From positions 1 through 14,704 of the forward strand of contig JAITKD010000049.1 in NCBI GenBank assembly GCA_031278575.1: 14,704 nt of DNA, written 5' to 3'. Source of the stretch: Spirochaetaceae bacterium. Its GTDB lineage: Bacteria > Spirochaetota > Spirochaetia > Treponematales > Breznakiellaceae. This document shows positions 7,811-14,317 of the stretch, piece after piece. The translations under genes and the position numbers were made by a program. Positions within the stretch are counted from its first letter, which is position 1. Every line of letters begins with the position of its first letter. A model generated the notes under the pieces. It worked only from the letters and a program-made list of their open reading frames with translations, ran no database searches and was not told the DNA's origin.

Positions 7811-7882
7811 ATAAAAAATTACGGACAACTTCACCTTCATAATAATAAATGTAACGGAAATTAGAAAAAGACTTTCACAATT

Positions 7883-7922
7883 GAGGCTGTTCCAAAACCA
7901 ACCGAGTTTTAAAACAGGCTCT
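7883..7922. repeat. Palindromic intergenic repeat, copy 2 (degenerate)
   Basis: GAGGCTGTTCCAAAAC, a 7-nt loop, then GTTTTAAAACAGGCTC. In DNA 13 of 16 positions pair. In minus-strand RNA the two C/A mismatches become G.U wobbles, giving 15 of 16. If the promoter at 7934-7963 is used, this hairpin sits at the very 5' end of the SBP leader. Confidence 0.6.
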
Positions 7923-7933
7923 ATTATAAAATC

Positions 7934-7963
7934 ATACTACCGGTATTACCGGATTTCTGTCAA
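7934..7963 (-). promoter_or_regulatory. Probable promoter of the SBP-opp operon with an operator-like palindrome
   Basis: On the minus strand a perfect -35 TTGACA (7958-7963), an 18-nt spacer, and -10 TAGTAT (7934-7939); an alternative -10 TATGAT lies at 7931-7936 with a less likely 21-nt spacer. The spacer contains the perfect palindrome CCGGTA-T-TACCGG (7940-7952), directly abutting the -10. A dimeric repressor bound there would block polymerase. The predicted transcript has a leader of about 125 nt. Confidence 0.55.
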
Positions 7964-7983
7964 GGGGCCGCAGTGACCTACCA

Positions 7984-8106
7984 GCAATTCCGAATTTAAC
8001 CGTCGGGGACATTGCCGGAGACGGTAAGGAACAAATCATGCCATGTTTCATGAGGGTAACGCTCCGTCTCGTAACGGGCCTATCTTTTTTTTGAATTCGG
8101 AATTGC
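7984..8106. repeat. 123-bp segment bounded by 16-nt inverted arms
   Basis: GCAATTCCGAATTTAA (7984-7999) and TTGAATTCGGAATTGC (8091-8106) are inverted with one mismatch, separated by 91 nt. I see no flanking target duplication and no transposase. A second internal pairing, GAGACGG (8018-8024) with CCGTCTC (8064-8070), is possible. It could be a MITE-like remnant or a regulatory fold. Confidence 0.45.
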
Positions 8107-8107
8107 A

Positions 8108-8134
8108 TTGCCGCCCGTTGCCAAAGGATATGAT
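8108..8134 (+). promoter_or_regulatory. Weak candidate thrA promoter
   Basis: TTGCCG (8108-8113), a short 15-nt spacer and TATGAT (8129-8134). Another TATGAT at 8179-8184 lacks a convincing -35. Offered only as the best candidate in the gap. Confidence 0.25.
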
Positions 8135-8202
8135 TTATCCCGTCTTGATAAATCGGCTGAAAAGAGATATCAATTTTATATGATCCGACAAGGGGAGTAT
8201 AT

Positions 8203-10656
8203 ATGCTTGTTTTAAAATTCGGGGGTACCTCAATAGGGTCCCCCGAGGCTGTTGATACGGTTATTGAAATTTTAAAGGATAAAGAACATTCCGGTAATGT
8301 CCGGGTAGTGGTAGTTTCTGCCCTTTCCGGTATAACCGACGGGTTGATAGCAGTTGCCGAAAAAGCATCCCGGGGGGATAATACCTGCGCCGCCGCGATG
8401 GAGACCATGCGGAAACGCCATCTGGATATGAGCGCCTTTTTCTTAAACGGTAACGAGCGTGAGGAAGCGGATACCTATACCGATGCCTGTTTTACCGAGC
8501 TAAACCGTATCCTGGATGGGGTAGTGATCCTCCGGGAGCTTTCGCCCCGGATCCTTGATACCATCATGAGCTTCGGCGAACGGCTTTCGGCGGCTCTGAT
8601 TGCCCGTATATGCAGGGCTTCGGGAATTCCTGCGGATTATCTGGATACCCGTACCGTCATAACCACCGACGAGCAATACGGTTCCGCCCGTTTTCTCCCG
8701 GGGGAGAGTTTTTTTAATATCAAATCGACCTTGGCAAAAAGGACCGCCCTGCAGATAGCCACCGGTTTTATCGGCGCCAGCGCCGGGGGAAATACCACCA
8801 CCTTGGGACGGGGTGGTTCGGACCTGTCCGCGGCCATTTTCGGCGCCGCCATAGACGCCGATATGGTGGAAATATGGACCGATGTGGACGGTATTCTTAC
8901 GGCGGATCCCCGGCTGGTAAAAAACGCCTTTACCATCGAGGAGATATCCTATGTGGAAGCCATGGAACTTTCTCATTTTGGGGCTAAAGTGCTGCATCCT
9001 CCCACCATACGGCCCGCCCTGGAAAAGGGTATTCCTATCAGAATCCGGAATACCTTTAATCCCGCCGGAACCGGAACGGTCATACGGGATGAGGCGGCTC
9101 CGAGCCCTTTTCCCATCCGGGGAATCAGTTCCATAGGGAATGTCGCCCTGATCCGGGTCCAAGGTTCCGGTATGGCGGGGGTTGCCGGGTTTTCTTCCCG
9201 GCTTTTCGGGGCCCTGGCAAAACGGAAAATCAATATCATCCTTATTTCCCAAGGGTCCAGTGAATATTCCATCTGTTTTGCGGTGCTGCCCCAGGACGGA
9301 AAGGCCGCTTCGGCGGCCATAAAGGACGAACTCACCTGGGAAATATCCTCCCTGGTTATTGAACCCCCGGTAGTAGAGCAGAATCTTTCCATAATTGCCG
9401 TGGTAGGTTCCCGGATGAAAAATACCTCGGGAATTTCCGGGAAGGTTTTTCATGCCCTGGGAAGAAACGGGGTTAACGTCATCGCCATTGCCCAGGGTTC
9501 GTCGGAACTCAACATTTCGACGGTAGTATCCCGGCAGGACGAAGCCAAGGCCCTCAACGCCATTCATGAGGCCTTTTTCCTGTCCGGAGTCCGATCGGTA
9601 AACCTTTTTCTCATGGGTACGGGACTTATCGGGGGAACCTTAACGGAGCAAATCGCGGTCCACCGGGAAATTTTGGCGGATGAACGCCAGATCCGTATCA
9701 ACCTGGTGGGGATTGCCAATTCCCGGAAGATGTTTTTTAATGCCGAAGGGATCGATCCCGGAAGCGCCGAAACCCTCCTGGACGGGGCCGAGTCCTTTGA
9801 TTTATCCGTTTTTTTGAAAAGGATGAAGGCCTTTAATCTGCCCAATACGGCGTTTTGTGATTGTACCGCCAGCGACGAAATTGCCTCCCGGCACGCTGAG
9901 ATCCTTCATGCATCAATTCCCGTCATCACCCCTAATAAGCGGGGGGTTTCCGGTTCCCTGGAATATTATAAACTCCTCACCGGTTATTCCCGGGATCGGG
10001 GTATTCCCTATCTGTACGAGACCACGGTCTGCGCGGGTCTCCCGGTGATTTCGACCCTGCGGGATCTGGCGGTTTCCGGGGACAAGGTCAGGCGTATTGA
10101 AGCGGTCCTATCGGGTACCCTGAGCTTTATCTTCAACAGCTTTGACGGTTCCAAACCCTTCTCCGCCCTGGTTCGGGAAGCAAAGGCCAAGGGGTACACC
10201 GAGCCGGATCCCCGGGACGATCTTAACGCCATGGATGCCGCCCGGAAGGCCCTGATTTTGGCCCGGGAATGTGATATGTCCCTGGAGTTTTCCGCGGTAT
10301 CCATAGAACCAATCCTGCCTAAGGCCTGTTTTGAAGCATCCGGAGTAGAAGAATTTTTTACGGAACTTGAGAAAGCCGACGGGTTCTTTGAACAACGCCG
10401 GGCCGAAGCGGCCGCCGAAGGTAAGGCCCTGCGGTATGTGGCAAATATAGAAGAGGGTTCCGCCCGGCTTTCCCTTCGGGCCGAATCCGCCGGCAGCCCC
10501 TTCCGTTCCCTGGTCGATTCGGACAATATCGTGGTGATCACCACGGATCGGTACTCGGCCCTCCCGATAGTGATAAAAGGCCCCGGTGCGGGCGCCCAGG
10601 TAACCGCCGGGGGAATTTTCGCCGACATCGTCCGGATCGCCCGGACCTTGGTGTAG
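8203..10656 (+). CDS. thrA: Bifunctional aspartokinase / homoserine dehydrogenase
   Basis: Catalyses two steps of the aspartate pathway: phosphorylation of aspartate and reduction of aspartate semialdehyde to homoserine, feeding threonine, methionine and isoleucine. At 817 residues it matches the ThrA/MetL fusion length. The kinase domain (about 1-290) shows KFGGTSIGS (5-13), SFGERLSA (123-130), GRGGSDLSA (202-210) and WTDVDGILTADPR (225-237). Two ACT-type regulatory repeats follow (about 312-460), with paired motifs ISQGSSEYSI (348-357) and AQGSSELNIS (430-439), so feedback control by a pathway end product is likely. The dehydrogenase domain (about 466-817) shows the nucleotide-binding LFLMGTGLIGG (468-478), TPNKRG, YETTVCAGLP (605-614), SGTLSFIFN (637-645) and GYTEPDPRDDLNAMDAARK (664-682). 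The ATG is preceded by AGGGGAG. It is followed after 48 nt by an aminotransferase gene that could supply aspartate. Confidence 0.95.
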   Translation: MLVLKFGGTSIGSPEAVDTVIEILKDKEHSGNVRVVVVSALSGITDGLIAVAEKASRGDNTCAAAMETMRKRHLDMSAFFLNGNEREEADTYTDACFTELNRILDGVVILRELSPRILDTIMSFGERLSAALIARICRASGIPADYLDTRTVITTDEQYGSARFLPGESFFNIKSTLAKRTALQIATGFIGASAGGNTTTLGRGGSDLSAAIFGAAIDADMVEIWTDVDGILTADPRLVKNAFTIEEISYVEAMELSHFGAKVLHPPTIRPALEKGIPIRIRNTFNPAGTGTVIRDEAAPSPFPIRGISSIGNVALIRVQGSGMAGVAGFSSRLFGALAKRKINIILISQGSSEYSICFAVLPQDGKAASAAIKDELTWEISSLVIEPPVVEQNLSIIAVVGSRMKNTSGISGKVFHALGRNGVNVIAIAQGSSELNISTVVSRQDEAKALNAIHEAFFLSGVRSVNLFLMGTGLIGGTLTEQIAVHREILADERQIRINLVGIANSRKMFFNAEGIDPGSAETLLDGAESFDLSVFLKRMKAFNLPNTAFCDCTASDEIASRHAEILHASIPVITPNKRGVSGSLEYYKLLTGYSRDRGIPYLYETTVCAGLPVISTLRDLAVSGDKVRRIEAVLSGTLSFIFNSFDGSKPFSALVREAKAKGYTEPDPRDDLNAMDAARKALILARECDMSLEFSAVSIEPILPKACFEASGVEEFFTELEKADGFFEQRRAEAAAEGKALRYVANIEEGSARLSLRAESAGSPFRSLVDSDNIVVITTDRYSALPIVIKGPGAGAQVTAGGIFADIVRIARTLV

Positions 10657-10704
10657 TGAAGCCGGAGGTATTCACCGGTAATAATATTTGCGCGGAGGAA
10701 GGTC

Positions 10705-11895
10705 ATGCCCATAGCCCATGCGGTACAAGAAGCCTTAAGCTCGTCATCCCTGATTCGGAAAATGTTTGAAGAGGGGGCTCAGTTAAAAAAACAATACGGA
10801 ACCGGTAAGGTATTTGATTTTTCCATTGGGAACCCCGATATTGAGCCCCCGCCTGAGTTCCATAAGGTTTTGGTGAAACTGGCGGAGGAGGACCAAAAAG
10901 GTTCCCACGGATATATGCCGAATGCGGGCTTTCCCGGGGTACGGGAACGGCTGGCCCAAAAAGCATCCCGGGAACAGGGGGTCGCCCTGGATGGCTCCCA
11001 CATTATCATGGCCGTAGGGGCCGCGGGGGGGCTCAATGTGGTCCTTAAAGCCCTGCTTAATCCCGGGGATGAGGTGGTGGTCTCCCGGCCTTATTTTATG
11101 GAATACCGGGCCTATGCGGCAAACCACGGGGGGCGCCTCGTCGAGATAGATTCCCTGTCAGATTTCAACCTCAATATCCCCGCCATAGCGGCCGGGCTGT
11201 CGGAAAAAACCGCCGCGGTATTGATCAATTCCCCCCATAATCCCACCGGCAGGATCTACCCGGAAAAAACCATCGCCGCCCTGGCGGAGATCCTGCGGGC
11301 CCACGGGAAAAAGACCGGCCGTTTTCCCTATCTTATCGCTGACGAACCCTACCGGGAAATCGCCTATAACCACATCAGGGTGCCCCCGGTACTTTCCGCC
11401 TATGAGGAATCCCTGGCGGTAACTTCCTATTCCAAAAGTCTTTCCCTGCCCGGCGAACGGATCGGGTATATTGCGGTAAACCCGGATATTCAGGATAAGG
11501 ACCAGGTTCTTTCGGCCCTTATCTACGCGACCAGGGTTTTGGGGTATGTTAATGCCCCGGCGTTGATGCAGCGGATCGTGGCGGAACTTACCGGCGCCCG
11601 GGTGGATGTGGAGGTATATGCCCGGCGGCGGGATGCGTTTAAAAAAGTCCTGGATGACGCGGGAATTTCCTATGCCGAACCCGAAGGGGCCTTTTACCTT
11701 TTCGCCCGGGTTCCCGGGAATAACGGAGACGACGGGGCCTTTGTAAACCACCTTAAAAAATACCTCATCCTGGGAGTAGGGGGGAGCGGTTTTGGAAAAC
11801 CCGGCTGGGTGCGTTTCGCTTATTGTGTCGATGAGGGGGTGATAAAAGCCTCTGCCGGGGCCTTTAAAAAGGCCGCGGCGGAATGGCAGGCTTAA
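10705..11895 (+). CDS. Class I/II pyridoxal-phosphate aminotransferase (aspartate-aminotransferase-like)
   Basis: Fold-type I PLP enzyme, 396 residues, normal length. Seen are FSIGNPDIEPP near the N-terminus (39-49), NSPHNPTG (175-182) with the cofactor-contacting Asn, ADEPYRE (212-218) with the Asp that binds the pyridine nitrogen, SYSKSLSLPGERIGY (241-255) with the Schiff-base lysine K244, and WVRFAYC (368-374) with the carboxylate-binding Arg. GGAGG lies 6 nt before the ATG. The position 48 nt downstream of thrA suggests one transcript and a role in making aspartate from oxaloacetate, but amino-donor specificity in this group is not readable from sequence: alanine, aspartate, LL-diaminopimelate or aromatic transaminases are all possible. 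Confidence 0.88.
   Translation: MPIAHAVQEALSSSSLIRKMFEEGAQLKKQYGTGKVFDFSIGNPDIEPPPEFHKVLVKLAEEDQKGSHGYMPNAGFPGVRERLAQKASREQGVALDGSHIIMAVGAAGGLNVVLKALLNPGDEVVVSRPYFMEYRAYAANHGGRLVEIDSLSDFNLNIPAIAAGLSEKTAAVLINSPHNPTGRIYPEKTIAALAEILRAHGKKTGRFPYLIADEPYREIAYNHIRVPPVLSAYEESLAVTSYSKSLSLPGERIGYIAVNPDIQDKDQVLSALIYATRVLGYVNAPALMQRIVAELTGARVDVEVYARRRDAFKKVLDDAGISYAEPEGAFYLFARVPGNNGDDGAFVNHLKKYLILGVGGSGFGKPGWVRFAYCVDEGVIKASAGAFKKAAAEWQA
11854..11879. other. Imperfect inverted repeat at the convergent end of the aminotransferase and hisS genes
   Basis: GCCGGGGCCTTT and AAAGGCCGCGGC pair with one G/G mismatch, inside the last codons of the aminotransferase gene (encoding AGAFKKAAA) and 33 nt beyond the hisS stop. 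In the minus direction a short TTTT follows 6 nt after the stem. It could be a weak terminator for hisS, or simply codon-driven. Confidence 0.3.
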
Positions 11896-11911
11896 CAAGG
11901 CCGAGCAGGAT

Positions 11912-13237
11912 TCATCCGGCGGGGGGAAGGCCCTCGGACGCTTCTTTTATGATCCGGGCCGCCTCTTCCCAGGAAAGACGCTCCCGGTCTTGCCGCCGGG
12001 CGATTTCCCGCAGGGTAAGGGGGCTGTCCTGAGGGCGCTCACCGGCAGGGACAATGACCCACCGGGCGCCTTTTTTTTCCGCTAAAATAAATTGTTGGGT
12101 AAGTTTTTTCGCTTCAAAAAAAACCTCACAGGCGATTCCCGCTTCCCGAAATCTGCCGGCTAAACGTTGATATGCCCCACCGTCCTCTTCCCGGACGCAG
12201 GCAATCGCCAGGGGGGCATAGGTGTTTTTTTCCACATTTTTTTCCAGGGCTTCCCGGGCGGCGATAAGCCGGTCCAACCCTATGGATGAACCAACCCCGG
12301 AGATCTTTTCCCGGGAGTACAACCCCGCCAAATTATCGTAACGGCCGCCGGAACATACCGAACCTATATCGGGGAGGCCATTCAAAAAAGTTTCATACAC
12401 CACCCCGGTATAATAATCAAGCCCCCGGGTAATAGAAGGATCCAGGGTAAAGGAAGCGGCGGTTCCGGTATCATTCATAAAACGGCGGAGCATCCAAAGC
12501 CGGTCCGATTCAGGGGTATCCCCCCCGGCGGCACGGATCATACCCTGTAAGGTATCCTCATAGGAACCTTTTGCCTCAATATAGCCTATTACCGCCTGAG
12601 CCCGCGTTTCCCCCAGGAGTTCTCCCAGGAGCTTGCCCGTTTCTTCCCTGCCTATTTTGGCAAGTTTATCCACGATCCTCAATATCTCCGGCGATTTTTC
12701 TCCGGCGTCAATTTTTGAGAGAAACCGGTTAAAAAGCCCCCGGTGATTCAGGCGGATGGTAAGGGCTTCGGCGCCAATGGCTAAAAGGGTATTCCGCATG
12801 AGGAGGAGAATCTCAAAATCCGCGGCGGGGCTGTTACTACCGACTATATCAAAATCACATTGGGTAAATTCCCGGTACCGGCCCCGCTGGGTGTTTTCTC
12901 CCCGCCACACCTTGGCGATATGATACCGTTTAAAGGGGAGGGTAAGCTCCGGCCGGTGTTCCGCCAAAAACCGGGCAAACGGTACGGTAAGATCAAACCG
13001 CAGGGCTACATCCCGCCCGCCATGGTCATGGAAACGATAGATCTGTTTTTCTGTTTCTCCCCCGCCTTTACCCAAGAGGATTTCTGAATATTCCAGTACC
13101 GGCGTATCAATAGGCACGAAACCATAAGCGCGGAAAGACTTTTCTATCTGTTCAACCAGATCCCGGCGTTTAATTTCCGGACCGGGCAAAAAATCCCTAA
13201 ACCCTTTAAGTATTTTGGGTGTAATGAATTCAGCCAT
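11912..13237 (-). CDS. hisS: Histidyl-tRNA synthetase
   Basis: Class II aminoacyl-tRNA synthetase charging tRNA-His in the cytoplasm; 441 residues, normal. Motif 1 region is FRAYGFVPIDTPVLEYSE (35-52). Motif 2 is RGENTQRGRYREFTQCDFD (112-130). The histidine-specific signature is RGLDYYTGVVYE (271-282), with SVCSGGRYDNLAG (293-305), and motif 3 is GVGSSIGLDR (314-323). The C-terminal anticodon-binding domain spans about 335-425. The ATG has a modest AGGG 6 nt upstream. It lies 48 nt downstream of the PilZ-like gene on the same strand, so the two are probably cotranscribed; its 3' end converges on the aminotransferase gene with only a 16-bp gap. Confidence 0.96.
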   Translation of the reverse strand: MAEFITPKILKGFRDFLPGPEIKRRDLVEQIEKSFRAYGFVPIDTPVLEYSEILLGKGGGETEKQIYRFHDHGGRDVALRFDLTVPFARFLAEHRPELTLPFKRYHIAKVWRGENTQRGRYREFTQCDFDIVGSNSPAADFEILLLMRNTLLAIGAEALTIRLNHRGLFNRFLSKIDAGEKSPEILRIVDKLAKIGREETGKLLGELLGETRAQAVIGYIEAKGSYEDTLQGMIRAAGGDTPESDRLWMLRRFMNDTGTAASFTLDPSITRGLDYYTGVVYETFLNGLPDIGSVCSGGRYDNLAGLYSREKISGVGSSIGLDRLIAAREALEKNVEKNTYAPLAIACVREEDGGAYQRLAGRFREAGIACEVFFEAKKLTQQFILAEKKGARWVIVPAGERPQDSPLTLREIARRQDRERLSWEEAARIIKEASEGLPPAG

Positions 13238-13285
13238 GTATTACCCTGTATCAAGAAAAACCAAATTTCCCCGGAGCCGGTAATT

Positions 13286-14107
13286 TTAAAAAAATCCCTG
13301 GACTTTTTTTAATGCGGGGTTCATCTGAAAATTATACCAATAATCATTAATTATTTCCACCAATTCCGGATTAAATTCCAGGGTTGCGGTGGTTTTTACG
13401 ATACCCTGGGGGAAGGTTACCACTGAAACAATAGTACCGGTAGTGGATATCCGGTGTTTCTTAAAAAAGATCTGATAACCGACGGTGGATCCGGGAAGCC
13501 GCGGCAAAGAACCGGCCCCTTCCAGGTGTTCAATGGTTTTGGTAGTTAAACTATAAATTTGAATGCGCCGGGCAGCGGCATGAGGCTCGATAATGGCGGC
13601 ATACAAATTATACCCCAGCATTTTAGCGGTTACCGGGGTTATTCGTATGGCGGTTTTGCTATAATCTTCGTACTGGATTCTTAGCCGGTTCTGCTTTTCC
13701 AAGAAATTCCCCATTAAGATAATAAAATCATGTGGAATAGCCTTAAAATCCACCACAAATAACCCAACGTTTTCCTTACCTTTCATTTGTCCTATCGTGG
13801 TAAGGTTACAGCGGATAAAAAACTTAATTGGCGCCTGGCCTTCCGGGGCAAAACTTATGGAAAGCCCCACAATATCATTGGTATACCGTCGAAAAAAGTT
13901 CAATTCCTGCTTTGAAAGGGACGCGAGAAACAATGAACGCTTAAAACCGAATTGAAAGGGAGCGCAAAGAATAACGTATTCATTTATTTTAAGAAAACAA
14001 TGCCCCCGATCCACCCCCAATTTGGTTAGGGCGTATTTATTGCATACAATACTTTGATCGCTGAATTTTTCTAAATAATGCGCCGTTTCGGTCAAAAACT
14101 GAGCCAT
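13286..14107 (-). CDS. Conserved spirochaete-type protein, tentatively PilZ-like
   Basis: A 273-residue soluble protein with no signal peptide and no membrane segment. It resembles the two-part proteins of Treponema that carry a PilZ-type C-terminal domain after a spirochaete-specific N-terminal domain. The N-terminal half has TKLGVDRGHCFLKINEYVILC and IKFFIRCNLTTIGQMKG; a hinge PHDFIILMGNFLEKQNRLRIQYEDY lies at about 125-149. The C-terminal half is beta-rich (GYQIFFKKHRISTTGTIVSV, TTATLEFNPELVEIINDYW). Canonical c-di-GMP residues (RxxxR and D/NxSxxG) are not clearly present, so c-di-GMP binding is doubtful. GGAG lies 8 nt before the ATG. It precedes hisS by 48 nt. Recognition comes from the sequence pattern only, so the PilZ assignment is an inference. 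Confidence 0.55.
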   Translation of the reverse strand: MAQFLTETAHYLEKFSDQSIVCNKYALTKLGVDRGHCFLKINEYVILCAPFQFGFKRSLFLASLSKQELNFFRRYTNDIVGLSISFAPEGQAPIKFFIRCNLTTIGQMKGKENVGLFVVDFKAIPHDFIILMGNFLEKQNRLRIQYEDYSKTAIRITPVTAKMLGYNLYAAIIEPHAAARRIQIYSLTTKTIEHLEGAGSLPRLPGSTVGYQIFFKKHRISTTGTIVSVVTFPQGIVKTTATLEFNPELVEIINDYWYNFQMNPALKKVQGFF

Positions 14108-14161
14108 CAGGTATGCTCCACTACATCCAAACGTATTTCTTACTCATCTGAGCCAGGGAAA

Positions 14162-14190
14162 CTGTTCCAAAAACTGAAATTTTGGAACAG
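14162..14190. repeat. Palindromic intergenic repeat, copy 3
   Basis: CTGTTCCAAAA, a 7-nt loop, TTTTGGAACAG: a perfect 11-bp stem, followed outward by CCTCAT. It is in inverted orientation relative to copy 4. Confidence 0.75.
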
Positions 14191-14196
14191 CCTCAT

Positions 14197-14224
14197 CTTA
14201 TATATAATTTATATACTTTTTCAA
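14197..14224 (-). promoter_or_regulatory. Candidate promoter for the PilZ-like gene and hisS
   Basis: On the minus strand TTGAAA (14219-14224), a 16-nt spacer and TATAAG (14197-14202). An alternative TTGAAA (14235-14240) with TATATA (14210-14215) has a 19-nt spacer. The region is very AT-rich, so chance matches are likely. Confidence 0.35.
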
Positions 14225-14276
14225 GTAGAGATAGTTTCAATTTACTAGTTTTTTTGTTTTATTCGAATATTATGAG

Positions 14277-14307
14277 GCTTTCCCAAAACTTCAGTTTTTG
14301 GGAAAGC
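14277..14307. repeat. Palindromic intergenic repeat, copy 4
   Basis: GCTTTCCCAAAA, a CTTCAGT loop, TTTTGGGAAAGC: a perfect 12-bp stem preceded by ATGAG. It begins 10 nt after the stop of the NeuB-like gene on the minus strand. No T-run follows, so it is not a textbook terminator, although it is placed where one would be. Confidence 0.75.
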
Positions 14308-14317
14308 AACCTTAGAT

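Larger units (their letters stand above)
7799..8202. other. 404-bp divergent intergenic region between the opp operon and thrA
   Basis: It contains, from left to right: the SBP Shine-Dalgarno (7805-7810), palindromic repeat copy 2 (7883-7922), the SBP promoter with operator-like palindrome (7934-7963), a 123-bp segment bounded by 16-nt inverted arms (7984-8106) with an FG-GAP-like open frame inside, a T8 tract (8085-8092), a weak candidate thrA promoter (8108-8134), and the thrA Shine-Dalgarno just before 8203. I see no complete gene here. Confidence 0.6.
14108..14317. other. 210-bp AT-rich intergenic region
   Basis: It contains the two inverted palindromic repeats and the candidate promoter listed separately. 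It also holds an 8-codon minus-strand frame (MSKKYVWM, start 14147) just before the Shine-Dalgarno of the PilZ-like gene; this is too short to claim as a leader peptide. Confidence 0.5.

Noticed and set aside
7799..7840. Longer SBP start 14 codons upstream
   Set aside because: The AGGAGG Shine-Dalgarno lies within the extension, and the shorter form gives a textbook lipoprotein signal.
8018..8094. Threonine-type attenuator with leader peptide (18-codon frame from 8038, T8 at 8085-8092)
   Set aside because: An AAGGA precedes the ATG, but the peptide has only two Thr and no Thr/Ile run. No GC-rich hairpin abuts the T8 tract; the only long pairing ends 14 nt before it.
7932..8408. 158-codon minus-strand frame across the thrA leader and the first 200 bp of thrA
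   Set aside because: It overlaps the well-supported thrA start, has no recognisable domain or convincing Shine-Dalgarno, and spans the operon promoter and inverted repeat.
8500..9567. 355-codon minus-strand frame antisense to thrA
   Set aside because: It is a shadow of the high-GC codons of the aspartokinase; the composition (Gly/Arg/Pro/Tyr-rich) is typical of an antisense translation and no motif is visible.
11158..11898. 246-codon minus-strand frame antisense to the aminotransferase gene
   Set aside because: It lies entirely opposite a gene with all PLP-enzyme motifs and has low-complexity Gly/Pro/Phe composition with no family resemblance.
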